In this document: one piece after another, positions 34,349 through 41,883 of the stretch
Position numbering within the stretch: position 1 is the first letter of the stretch
Layout: the number at the start of each line of letters is the position of its first letter
Source: VRUE01 sp963732225
Lineage (GTDB): Bacteria > Actinomycetota > Thermoleophilia > Solirubrobacterales > 70-9
Direction: 5' to 3'
Length of the DNA stretch: 64,000 nucleotides
NCBI GenBank assembly: GCA_963732225.1
Contig: CAVSYR010000002.1
Span: 248,001-312,000 of the forward strand
Program-made: the position numbers and the translations under genes
Notes under the pieces: model-generated
What the model was told of the DNA's origin: nothing
Database searches by the model: none
The model's input: only the letters and a program-made list of their open reading frames with translations

Positions 34349-34713
34349 CGCAGGTGAAAGCGGTCGCTTAAGTAGTGCTGAGCGGCGACGATCAGCCCGT
34401 TCTCGAAGTGCTCCACGGCCCAGAACGAGGAGGGACCGGGATCGGCGGCGGAGAGCGTGCCGGCGGCAATCACCCTGTCTCCGGCAGCCGCGCTCACCTC
34501 GGTGAGGTCGATCCGGTGGCGGTGTTCCATCCGCACCAGGTCGGCGAACCAGTCGCGCACGCCGACGTGGCAGTGGTAGATGGCGTCGATCCCGTGCAGT
34601 CTCAGCGGGCGGAAGTCGACGTGTGCGTCCATGCAGGCGAGCATTGCTTCGAGGTCACGAGAGTTGAAGGCGTCGAACCAGCGCCTGACGGTGGCCTCAT
34701 CGGCATGGGACAT
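34345..34713 (-). CDS. SnoaL-like (NTF2-fold) protein, 122 aa
   Basis: ATG 34713 gives MSHADEATVRRWFDAFNSRD, the first helix of SnoaL-like NTF2-fold domains, followed by MLACMDAHVDFRPL and a terminal strand region FWAVEHFENGLIVAAQHYLS. The final turn is DRFHLR. The upstream in-frame residues are Pro/Ala-rich and unlikely to be translated. Such folds are small hydrolases, isomerases or ligand binders. Coupled by ATGA overlap to the DUF2294 gene, so a joint function is possible but unproved. Confidence 0.8.
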   Translation of the reverse strand: MSHADEATVRRWFDAFNSRDLEAMLACMDAHVDFRPLRLHGIDAIYHCHVGVRDWFADLVRMEHRHRIDLTEVSAAAGDRVIAAGTLSAADPGPSSFWAVEHFENGLIVAAQHYLSDRFHLR

Positions 34714-34847
34714 GCTCCGACTCCACGGGGGGACCCCGATAGGCCGAATAGCCGCCGCAACAGCTGCCATCGCGCCCACCGTTCTGATGCCAACGCCGAG
34801 GCGGCCCCTGCGAGGTGCGCCAGCGTCGGGCGCGATGGTAACGCGTG

Positions 34848-35486
34848 CTAGGCGTGGACCGGCGGGACCTTCGCCGTGTTCGCCCCGCCCCGCTCGAAGA
34901 GCTGGGCCGAGGGAATACCGATGACCTCGCCCCGGAAGCGCTTCTCGCGGCCGTAGACGACCCAGGTGGTGTCGATTTCGCCGATGTCGAGATCGAGCCG
35001 CAACTGGTCAGCGTGCTCGCTGAAATGCTCCATGTGGGTGAGGCCGGAGTCGTACTCCCCGCGCAGCAGGCCCTCGCCGACGACCGGCTTGGAGACGACG
35101 TCGATGACCTCCTCCCACTGGGAGAGGTCGACGTAGCCCTTGGTCGCCGGCACGATCCCGATCGAGCGCGGCAGCTCGACCTCGCGGCGGCTGAGCAGGA
35201 CCAGGTGCTTGGTCGGGTAGATGAAGGTGTCGACGACGAAGACCTCCTGCCAGTACTTCTCGGTGATCTCGTGCACCTTGGGGTGGGCGCTGCACTGGAC
35301 GAGGAAACCGTTCGGCGTCTCCCGCAGCATCTCCAGACCGTCGAAGAAGTCGGTGATCAGCTCGATCCGATATTCGTCGACGCCCTGGAACTCGAGGTAG
35401 CGCTGCACCGCCCGCTCGTGACATGTTCCCTCCGGTCCGAGCGTGATCACCGTGATCTTGTCCCCTGGGGCTGCAACCATCGCCAC
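34848..35486 (-). CDS. Prephenate dehydratase-fold protein, BacA-like, 212 aa
   Basis: The N-terminus holds ITLGPEGTCHERAVQRYLEF, matching the LGPEGT strand-loop of prephenate dehydratases. At 212 aa it lacks the ACT regulatory domain of PheA and is close in size to the bacilysin enzyme BacA, a prephenate decarboxylase. The usual dehydratase Thr-Arg-Phe motif is not evident. The middle (FLVQCSAHPKVHEITEKYWQ) and end (IGEIDTTWVVYG) suggest a two-lobed fold. No pathway genes surround it, so substrate and reaction remain open. Divergent from the vWA gene with a 46-nt gap. Confidence 0.62.
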   Translation of the reverse strand: MAMVAAPGDKITVITLGPEGTCHERAVQRYLEFQGVDEYRIELITDFFDGLEMLRETPNGFLVQCSAHPKVHEITEKYWQEVFVVDTFIYPTKHLVLLSRREVELPRSIGIVPATKGYVDLSQWEEVIDVVSKPVVGEGLLRGEYDSGLTHMEHFSEHADQLRLDLDIGEIDTTWVVYGREKRFRGEVIGIPSAQLFERGGANTAKVPPVHA

Positions 35487-35532
35487 CTCAGCGTAGCGAG
35501 TGGACAGGAATCCTCAAGCAGTAGGAGAGAAA

Positions 35533-36549
35533 ATGAGACGAGTCGCCAAAGTGCTTTCCGCAGCAGTCGTTGCCAGCCTCCTTGCGATGGGCATCGTTAC
35601 CGCGGGAGCCTCGGCTGCGCCGTCGGCCAGCGCTTCCTGCACGCCGGCGAGCGACATCGAGGCGATCGTCGACGACTCGATCTCGATGGAATTCACCGAC
35701 GCCAACCGCCTCCGCGTGCAGGCGATGAACCTGCTGATCGACACCCTGGGCAAGGGGACGACCCTCGGCGCGGTCGAGTTCGGCTCCGAAGGCTTTGAAA
35801 CTCCCGCCGCCGACACCGTCTTCCCACCGCAGCCGGTCGGCCCCAATGGCAACGCGATGCGCACGGCGCTCGACCAGAAGATCCACGCCGACAACGGCGC
35901 TACCGATTACAACGCCGCCTTCGCCCAGTCCGACCTCGACAACCCCGGCGCCAACGCCCGCATCTTCCTCACCGACGGCGGCCACGACGTCGGCACCTAC
36001 AACGAAGGCCACCTCCTCCACAGCTCGCCGACCTACGTGATCGGCTTCGGCGGCATCGCCGCCGGCGAGGACCAGGCCCGCCTGCAGAAGATCGCCAGCG
36101 ATACCGGCGGCCAGTACTTCCCGCTCAAAGACTCGGCTCAGCTGCAATCGGTGATGAACACGATCGAGGCCGCGCTCACCTGCCAGACGCCGCCGCGCCA
36201 GTTCACCGATCTGCTCGCCAAAGGCCAGAGCAAGATGCACTCGATCGCGATCGGTGCCGCCACCAAGTCGGTTCAGATCACGCTCACCTGGACCAGCCCG
36301 CTCGACAAGTTCAAGCTCGCGGGCTTGCGCCTGGTCAACAAGGGTCACCTGCTGGCCGTCGCCTCACGGCCCGGCAAGAAGCCCGGCAAGCTGAAAGTCT
36401 CGCGCACGATCAGCTCGACCTTTGCCGTGCTCAAAGTCTCGCACCTGCACAAGGGGCAGCTGAGCTTCGCGGTCAAGGCGGCGAAGGTCGGCTCGGGCGA
36501 ACCGAAAGTCAGCCTGACCACGCAGGTCGGTCAGAGCTCACACAAATAA
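35533..36549 (+). CDS. Exported von Willebrand factor A-domain protein, 338 aa
   Basis: ATG 35533 is supported by AGGAGAG 4 nt upstream and a signal peptide ending near AGASAAP. The vWA domain shows a MIDAS set: IVDDSISM (DxSxS), GATDYNAAF (Thr) and IFLTDGGHDVG (Asp), so metal-dependent ligand binding is plausible. A C-terminal beta-rich region from about residue 225 (SIAIGAATKSVQITLTW to the end) is rich in Lys and may be a pre-peptidase-like or wall-associated module. It probably mediates adhesion or protein contacts outside the cell. The neighbouring genes give no further clue. Confidence 0.87.
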   Translation: MRRVAKVLSAAVVASLLAMGIVTAGASAAPSASASCTPASDIEAIVDDSISMEFTDANRLRVQAMNLLIDTLGKGTTLGAVEFGSEGFETPAADTVFPPQPVGPNGNAMRTALDQKIHADNGATDYNAAFAQSDLDNPGANARIFLTDGGHDVGTYNEGHLLHSSPTYVIGFGGIAAGEDQARLQKIASDTGGQYFPLKDSAQLQSVMNTIEAALTCQTPPRQFTDLLAKGQSKMHSIAIGAATKSVQITLTWTSPLDKFKLAGLRLVNKGHLLAVASRPGKKPGKLKVSRTISSTFAVLKVSHLHKGQLSFAVKAAKVGSGEPKVSLTTQVGQSSHK

Positions 36550-36552
36550 GCC

Positions 36553-37857
36553 TCAGGACAGTGGGCTGGCGCTGTGGCCTCCGGGCCGCCGCGCCGGTCC
36601 CTGCCCTCGCGCGCCGAGGGCGTGGCACGCGTTGACGGCGATTGCGCGCGGGATCGCCGTGGCGAAGAAACGTGCCGGGCCGATGCTGCGCGTACCGAAG
36701 GCCTCGAAGGTCTCGGCCAGCTTCGGGTCGCGGGCGGCGCTGGAGAAAATCAACCGCTCCCCCGGGTTCATCTTGCGGCCGCTGGCGTAGTCGTTGATCA
36801 CTGTGGCGTGACCGCGCAGGACGCGTCGGTGCCGGCGCCGGTAGCGCGACAGCCCAGCCTGCAGTGGCTCCTCTCCGGCCAGGGCGGGCGCGACGCTGGT
36901 GGCCAGCCACTCGCCTGACTGCACGGCCCAGCCGCAGCCGACCCCGAAGAGCGGGTCCACCGCCATCGCGGCATCGCCAACCAGGGCGAGGCCGGGCGCT
37001 ACCGGCACCCGCACTTTGTTCGGCATCTCGATCTTTCCCAGTACCGGGCCGACCTGGCGCGAGACCGCGATCGGCGGCGCCTCCGGCACCTCGCTGACGA
37101 AGGAGACCAGTGCCCCCTCCGGGTCACGGCGAAACTCCGGCAGGCGGTCCTTGGTCGGCATCGCCGCGTAGAAGACGAGCCCGCTGTCGGTGGGGAAGGC
37201 GGCCGCCCAGTGCGGGTCGAGCATCCAGACCGAGCTGGCGCCATCGGCGCCGGCCGGCGGCCCGTCGAAGTAGGCGCCGTAGGCGAAGCGCCCGTGCCGC
37301 GAGGTCTTCGTCTTCACCGCGGCCAGCTCGGCGATGCGCGAATCGCGGCCGTCGGCGCCGACGACGAGCTTGGCTTTCAGGGTCGCCTCCTCGCCGTCGG
37401 CGTCGCGCACGACGGCGCCGCGAACGACCCCGCCCTCGCGCACGAGTCGCTCCGCGCTGAGGCCGAGCATCAGCTCCACCCCCGGGGTTGCCGCGGCTGC
37501 TTCGCGCAGGAGTGGATCGAGCAGCTCGCGGCGCAGGTTGACCGCCTCGCGGGCCTTGGAAGGTGGCGCTTCGATCCACCCCCAAGGGGTCCAAGCCCGC
37601 ATCGCCGAGCGCACCCCGCCCGCCTCGATGATCGGCTCGAGCAGGCCGAGTCGATCCAGGGCCGGCACCGCCGAGGCCTGGATGAAGTGCGAGCAGATGC
37701 GCTTGAAGGCCGCGGGGTCGGGGCGCTTCTCGACCAAGGCGACGCGGGCGCCGCCGCGGCCCAGGGCGATCGCGGTCGCGCAGCCCGCCAGGCTGGCGCC
37801 TACGATCACCGCGTCGTAATCCGCTCGATTGCCGCTGTCTTGCCTGCTGTCATCCAT
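36553..37857 (-). CDS. FAD-dependent oxidoreductase, geranylgeranyl reductase/PHBH-like, 434 aa
   Basis: The dinucleotide-binding Rossmann motif is YDAVIVGASLAGCATAIALG near residue 14, with the Glu at VALVEKRPD. The second FAD motif is VVGADGRDS and the third is LVGDAAMAVDPLFGVGCGWA. This order and spacing match group A flavoprotein monooxygenases and geranylgeranyl-reductase-like enzymes. ATG 37857 has GGGAG 7 nt upstream. It is divergent from a PadR regulator with an inverted repeat between, suggesting induced expression. The substrate is not predictable. Confidence 0.88.
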   Translation of the reverse strand: MDDSRQDSGNRADYDAVIVGASLAGCATAIALGRGGARVALVEKRPDPAAFKRICSHFIQASAVPALDRLGLLEPIIEAGGVRSAMRAWTPWGWIEAPPSKAREAVNLRRELLDPLLREAAAATPGVELMLGLSAERLVREGGVVRGAVVRDADGEEATLKAKLVVGADGRDSRIAELAAVKTKTSRHGRFAYGAYFDGPPAGADGASSVWMLDPHWAAAFPTDSGLVFYAAMPTKDRLPEFRRDPEGALVSFVSEVPEAPPIAVSRQVGPVLGKIEMPNKVRVPVAPGLALVGDAAMAVDPLFGVGCGWAVQSGEWLATSVAPALAGEEPLQAGLSRYRRRHRRVLRGHATVINDYASGRKMNPGERLIFSSAARDPKLAETFEAFGTRSIGPARFFATAIPRAIAVNACHALGARGQGPARRPGGHSASPLS

Positions 37858-37867
37858 ATTCGTCTCC

Positions 37868-37892
37868 CGGGACGGGTTAACCATTCGTCCCG
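37868..37892. promoter_or_regulatory. Inverted repeat in the oxidoreductase/PadR divergent region
   Basis: CGGGACG (37868-37874) and its reverse complement CGTCCCG (37886-37892) flank an 11-base AT-richer spacer. It sits 11 nt upstream of the oxidoreductase ATG and 18 nt upstream of the padR ATG, next to ACTATA at 37894-37899. This position suits an operator for the PadR protein acting on both genes. Confidence 0.5.
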
Positions 37893-37910
37893 TACTATAC
37901 GCCTCGAACT

Positions 37911-38432
37911 ATGAAAAGCAAGCCCGTCCGTCTGACCAACACCTCGTACGCCCTACTTGCCCTCGTCGACCAGCTCGGTGAGGCGACGCCGTATGAGATC
38001 AAGCAGGCGATGGACAGCTCAATCGAGAATTTCTGGCCCGTCCCTCACACAACCGCCTACGAGGAGCCGGCGCGGCTGGCCGATGGCGGCTACATGTCGG
38101 TCCGGCAGGAGGAGGAGGGCCGCCGCCGCAAAACCTACGCGCTCACCGAGGAGGGACGGGCGGCGTTGGCGGCCTGGGCCGAGGACCCGACCTGGGCACC
38201 GCCACAGCTCCGCGACGAGACCGTGCTCAAAGTCTTCGCCGGGGCCGACCCCCTCGCATTCCTGGAGCCGCGCCGCGCCTGGCACCGGGAGAAGCTGGCC
38301 GAGCTCGAGGGCTACCTGGAGGAGGTTCGCGGTGAGGAGGACTGGCAGCGCTCCCAGTTCGCCCTGACCGCGGGGACCGCCTACCACCGCAAGATGCTCG
38401 AGATGCTCGACGAGCTCGATCCCTCGGTCTAG
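37911..38432 (+). CDS. PadR-family transcriptional regulator, 173 aa
   Basis: The winged helix begins TSYALLALVDQLGEATPYEI, followed by NFWPVPHTTAYEEPARL and the wing RRRKTYALTEEGRAALAAWA, which is the PadR signature. The C-terminal helices (Vir_C-like) contain WHREKLAELEGYLEEVRGEE. It diverges from the FAD oxidoreductase and probably represses it and itself through the CGGGACG/CGTCCCG repeat. The inducer is unknown. PadR regulators often respond to phenolic or other small ligands. Confidence 0.92.
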   Translation: MKSKPVRLTNTSYALLALVDQLGEATPYEIKQAMDSSIENFWPVPHTTAYEEPARLADGGYMSVRQEEEGRRRKTYALTEEGRAALAAWAEDPTWAPPQLRDETVLKVFAGADPLAFLEPRRAWHREKLAELEGYLEEVRGEEDWQRSQFALTAGTAYHRKMLEMLDELDPSV

Positions 38433-38447
38433 CTCGTCGCTTCCGGA

Positions 38448-40112
38448 CTAGTCCGAACCCGGGCGCAGGGCCAGCAGCACGAGGTCGTCGCGGAGCCGGC
38501 CGCCGCTGCGGGCGATCGCGTCCTGGCGCAGGCACTCGGTCATCTCGCCCAGCTCGAGGTCGGCAAACGAGTGGGCCAGCTCAGCGAGGGCCTCGGAGGC
38601 GACGTGTGTCTCTGGCGGGCCCGCCTCGAACCAGCCGTCGGTGGCGAGGACCAGGGTCTCGCCGGCGCCCAGCTCGATCTCGTGGCTCGGTATCGGCGCG
38701 TCCGCCCAGGCGCCAAGGACCGCGCCGCCGCCTAGCTGCACCGGTCCCTTGTCGGTGACGTGGATCGCCGGCGGGTGTCCGGCGGCGGCCAAGGTTGCGG
38801 TCCAGCGCTCGCCGTCGCGGCGCAGGCGCAGCAGCAGCGCCGTGGCGAAGTCGTTGAGGCTGCGGCCCTCGAGCAGCATCTCGTTGAGCTGGGCGAGCAA
38901 TTCCTGAGGCTCCTCGATCTGGCGGGCGAGGCCGCGCATCGAGTGGCGCAGGGCGACCGAGACGCCGGCGGCAACGCTGCCCTTGCCGGTGACGTCGCCG
39001 ATCATGATCCAGCAACCGTCCTCGGTGGGGAGGATGTCGTAGACGTCGCCACCGATTTCCATTCCCTCGCCGAAGGCGTCGAAGACGACGGCGATGTCGA
39101 GGCCGGGAACGTAAGGCGGCTCCGGCGGGCGCAGGCCACGCTGCAGGTTCTGCGCGATCCGGTCACGTTCCTCGTAGAGGCGGGCGTTGTCCAGCGCCAT
39201 CGCGGCGCGGTCGGCGAGTTCGCCGAGCAGGCGCAGGTCCTCGGCGTCATAGCGCATGTTGGTGCTGGCGTGGAGGAAGGAGATTGTTCCCAGGGTGGCG
39301 CCGCGCGCGGCCAGGGGCGCCACCGCCGCCGATTGGTAGCGAGCCTGTTCGATCAGCTGGCGGTGCTCCTCGCTCTGGACGACATCCTCGAGCACGCTCG
39401 GCGCGGTGAGGTCGCGCCAGACCATCGGCCGCCCCGCCCGCAGCACCTGGGCGACTGGGTGGTCGCAGCGCGGATCGAGCGGCGTGTTCCTGCGGATTCC
39501 CTCCAGCACGGCGCCGGCATCTGGGTTAGCGGCGCCGACGACGCTGTCGCCGACCCAGCCGTCGCGGCGGATGAAGTCGAGCACGCAAAGCTCGGCCAGC
39601 TCGGGCACCGCGGTCTGCACGATCGTCCGCGCCGTGCGATCGAAGTCGAGCGAGGCGTCGAGCCCGCGCGTCGCCGTGACGAGGAACTCCTGGGCGTGCC
39701 GGCGGCGGCTCTCGGCGGTGGTGTCGCGGGCGATCACCGAGGCGCCGACGATGCCCCGCTGGGGATGCTCGATCGGGGAGATCGTCAGCGAGACGTTGAT
39801 CCTGGCCCCGTCTTTGCGGATCCGCTCGGTCTCGTAGGTCTCGATCGCTTCGCCGCTGCAGGCTCGGGCGAGGATCTCCCGCTCCTCGTTTTTGCGGTCG
39901 GTCGGGATCAGCAGCGATATATGAGAGCCGATCGCCTCGGCCTCGCTGTAGCCGTAGAGGCGGACCGCTCCTGGGTTCCAGGAGGTGATCACTCCCTCGA
40001 GGTCCTTGCTCAGCACCGCGTCCCTGGTGCTTCGCACCACCTGCGCGAGCCGGTAAATCTCCTCCTCGCCGCGAACGGCCGCGGGCGCCCCCTCTGGGTG
40101 GGATGGCTGCAC
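38448..40112 (-). CDS. PAS-GAF-PP2C (SpoIIE/RsbU-type) phosphatase, 554 aa
   Basis: Domains in order: PAS (about 20-135; DAVLSKDLEGVITSWN, GYSEAEAIG), GAF (about 145-315; LPLAARGATLG-like region, LGELADRAAMALDNARLYEE), and a PP2C domain (about 335-550; FGEGMEIGGDVYDILPTED, MIGDVTGKGSVAAG, LVLATDGWFEAG, RDDLVLLAL). The Asp residues of GGDVYD, GDVTGKG and TDGW are the metal ligands. Such enzymes dephosphorylate anti-anti-sigma factors in partner switching. Together with the phosphatase at 44240 and the RsbW-like protein at 45546 it points to general-stress control. Confidence 0.92.
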   Translation of the reverse strand: MQPSHPEGAPAAVRGEEEIYRLAQVVRSTRDAVLSKDLEGVITSWNPGAVRLYGYSEAEAIGSHISLLIPTDRKNEEREILARACSGEAIETYETERIRKDGARINVSLTISPIEHPQRGIVGASVIARDTTAESRRRHAQEFLVTATRGLDASLDFDRTARTIVQTAVPELAELCVLDFIRRDGWVGDSVVGAANPDAGAVLEGIRRNTPLDPRCDHPVAQVLRAGRPMVWRDLTAPSVLEDVVQSEEHRQLIEQARYQSAAVAPLAARGATLGTISFLHASTNMRYDAEDLRLLGELADRAAMALDNARLYEERDRIAQNLQRGLRPPEPPYVPGLDIAVVFDAFGEGMEIGGDVYDILPTEDGCWIMIGDVTGKGSVAAGVSVALRHSMRGLARQIEEPQELLAQLNEMLLEGRSLNDFATALLLRLRRDGERWTATLAAAGHPPAIHVTDKGPVQLGGGAVLGAWADAPIPSHEIELGAGETLVLATDGWFEAGPPETHVASEALAELAHSFADLELGEMTECLRQDAIARSGGRLRDDLVLLALRPGSD

Positions 40113-40338
40113 CAGACAAAGCTACTCCAGCGTTGACGTTTCCATATAGAACCGCGTGAAACTACTTATCCATTGACTTAGTAGGCTGACTCTCCGACCT
40201 AACACACGGGCCAGCGCGCATGACTTGCAAGAGCTGACCGGGCCGCGGGGGACCTCGATCCAACGCGGCCCGTGCAGAGGCCGCGCGAGGAGCGGTTGAG
40301 GTTGGCGACCTTGTCGAACCCCGAGCTCCTAGGACCCG

Positions 40339-40704
40339 ATGGCCGGAAAAGAGACCCCAAGAGGAGGCCAGGCGCTGGTCGAGCTCTCCAACGCGATGGT
40401 CGCGCTCCATCGCGAGTACTTCGGCCGCGGCCCCGGGGCGGCGAAGAGTTTCATCAATGACGAGATGGTCGTCTGCGTGCTCAGCGACATCTACACGGCG
40501 GTCGAGCGCACCCTGATCGGCGCCGGCCAGGCCGAGCATGTCCGGCGCACCCGCGGCCTGCATCAGGAAGCGCTGGAAGAGGAGTACAAGGCCAGCGTCG
40601 AAGCGATCATGGGCCGCTCGGTCGAGGCCTTTCTCAGCGTCGTCCACGTTGATCCCGACGTCGCCATCGAGGTCTTCCTGCTCGGCGATCCGGCCGCGGC
40701 CTAG
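40339..40704 (+). CDS. DUF2294-family protein, 121 aa
   Basis: Family motifs are present: LSNAMVALHREYFGRGPGAA, VVCVLSDIYTAVERTLIGAG and a C-terminal GRSVEAFLSVVHVDPDVAIE ending in VFLLGDP. It is tail-to-tail with another DUF2294 gene, with 6 nt between stops. The two share the TLIGAG block, so they are probably a local duplication-inversion. A 9-bp GC hairpin (40239-40247 with 40264-40272) lies in the upstream 226-nt gap, which otherwise shows nothing recognisable. Confidence 0.85.
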   Translation: MAGKETPRGGQALVELSNAMVALHREYFGRGPGAAKSFINDEMVVCVLSDIYTAVERTLIGAGQAEHVRRTRGLHQEALEEEYKASVEAIMGRSVEAFLSVVHVDPDVAIEVFLLGDPAAA

Positions 40705-40710
40705 GAGGGT

Positions 40711-41088
40711 CTAGCTGCCCTCGGGCTCGGCGAAGAGGAAGAACTCGAGCGCCAGGTTGGCCTCGACGTCGACCTGACTGAGGAAGACCCGCACGGAGCG
40801 CCCTGTTATCCGCTCGACTACGTCAATGAACTCGTCTTTCACCGCCTCCTGGAACTTTTTGCGGGTTTCGCTGACGTGCTCACTGGAGCCGGCGCCGATC
40901 AGCGTGCGCTCGGCGGTGGTGAAGATCTCCTCGAGGATGCAGACCGCGTAGTCGCTTTGCAGGTAGCTGCGCGCCTTGGTCGGGCCGCGACCGTAGAGGC
41001 GCGCGTGCAGCTGCACGATCTCGCGCGATAGCTGAGAGACGAGTGCCCCGTGGGTAGCGGGGCTTTCTGGAGGGTTTGGACGATCCAA
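40711..41088 (-). CDS. DUF2294-family protein, about 125 aa
   Basis: It contains LSREIVQLHARLYGRGPTKA, VCILEEIFTTAERTLIGAG, GRSVRVFLSQVDVEANLALE and ends FFLFAEPEGS. No ATG fits; the TTG at 41088 gives a protein of family size, while longer in-frame starts add a low-complexity Arg-rich stretch. It faces the 121-aa homologue. The function of DUF2294 proteins is not established; a conserved GRGP turn and the final VFFL-type strand define the family. Confidence 0.78.
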   Translation of the reverse strand: MDRPNPPESPATHGALVSQLSREIVQLHARLYGRGPTKARSYLQSDYAVCILEEIFTTAERTLIGAGSSEHVSETRKKFQEAVKDEFIDVVERITGRSVRVFLSQVDVEANLALEFFLFAEPEGS

Positions 41089-41307
41089 GCTACGGCTCCG
41101 GGTGGATGAGCCGTTTGCCCTGGCTTCGAATTCGTCGCGCCCTGCACGGTGAGCCTCGAGACCCGCGTGCCTGGCTGATGCTCGGCGCCGCCAGGGCACT
41201 CAAGCGCGAAAAGCATACCGGGGAGAAATCTCGTCAACGATGTCGATCTCGCGTCTGCCCGTTCGTCGTAGGGGTAGAAGTCCGACAACTAAGAGAAGGA
41301 GAACGAG

Positions 41308-41883
41308 ATGGGCAAGATCGTCGTAACCGAGTTCGTATCCCTCGACGGTGTGATCGAGGATCCAGGCGGTTCCGAGGACTACAGGCACGGTGGCTGGACC
41401 TTCGAGATCGATCGCGGCGAGGAGGGTGACAAGTTCAAGCTCGACGAGCTGGTCGAGGCCGAGGCGCAGCTGCTGGGGCGCGTCACCTACGAGGGGTTCG
41501 CCGCCGCCTGGCCGGCGATGGAAGACGGGGCCGGCTTCGCCGAGAAGATGAACTCGATGCCGAAGTACGTCGTCTCCTCGACCCTGCAGGAGGCAAGTTG
41601 GGAAAACACGACGATCTTGAACGGCGAGCTCGCCGACGAGGTGGCGAAGCTGCACCGTGAGATCGACGGCGTGATCCTCGTCGCCGGCAGCGCCCAGCTG
41701 GTCCAGGGCCTGCTCGAGCACGGCCTCGTCGATGAGCTGCGCCTGATGGTCTTCCCGGTGCTGCTCGGCGAGGGCAAGCGCCTCTTCGGCGACGTCAGTG
41801 AGAAGAAGCCGCTGCGCCTTGCCGACTCGAAGACCCTCGGCGACGGCATCGCCCTGCTGACTTACGAGCCAGCGGCGGCCTGA
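41308..41883 (+). CDS. RibD C-terminal/DHFR-fold reductase family protein, 191 aa
   Basis: The DHFR-like fold is indicated by VTEFVSLDGVIEDPGG, LLGRVTYEGFAAAWP, KYVVSSTLQE, GVILVAGSAQLVQGLLEHGL and VDELRLMVFPVLLGEGKRLF. The family (RibD_C) includes pyrimidine reductases, but stand-alone copies are usually of unknown substrate. AAGGAG lies 6 nt before the ATG. The 3' end overlaps the convergent epimerase-DUF892 gene by 22 nt. A related protein is at 59183-59731. Confidence 0.9.
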   Translation: MGKIVVTEFVSLDGVIEDPGGSEDYRHGGWTFEIDRGEEGDKFKLDELVEAEAQLLGRVTYEGFAAAWPAMEDGAGFAEKMNSMPKYVVSSTLQEASWENTTILNGELADEVAKLHREIDGVILVAGSAQLVQGLLEHGLVDELRLMVFPVLLGEGKRLFGDVSEKKPLRLADSKTLGDGIALLTYEPAAA

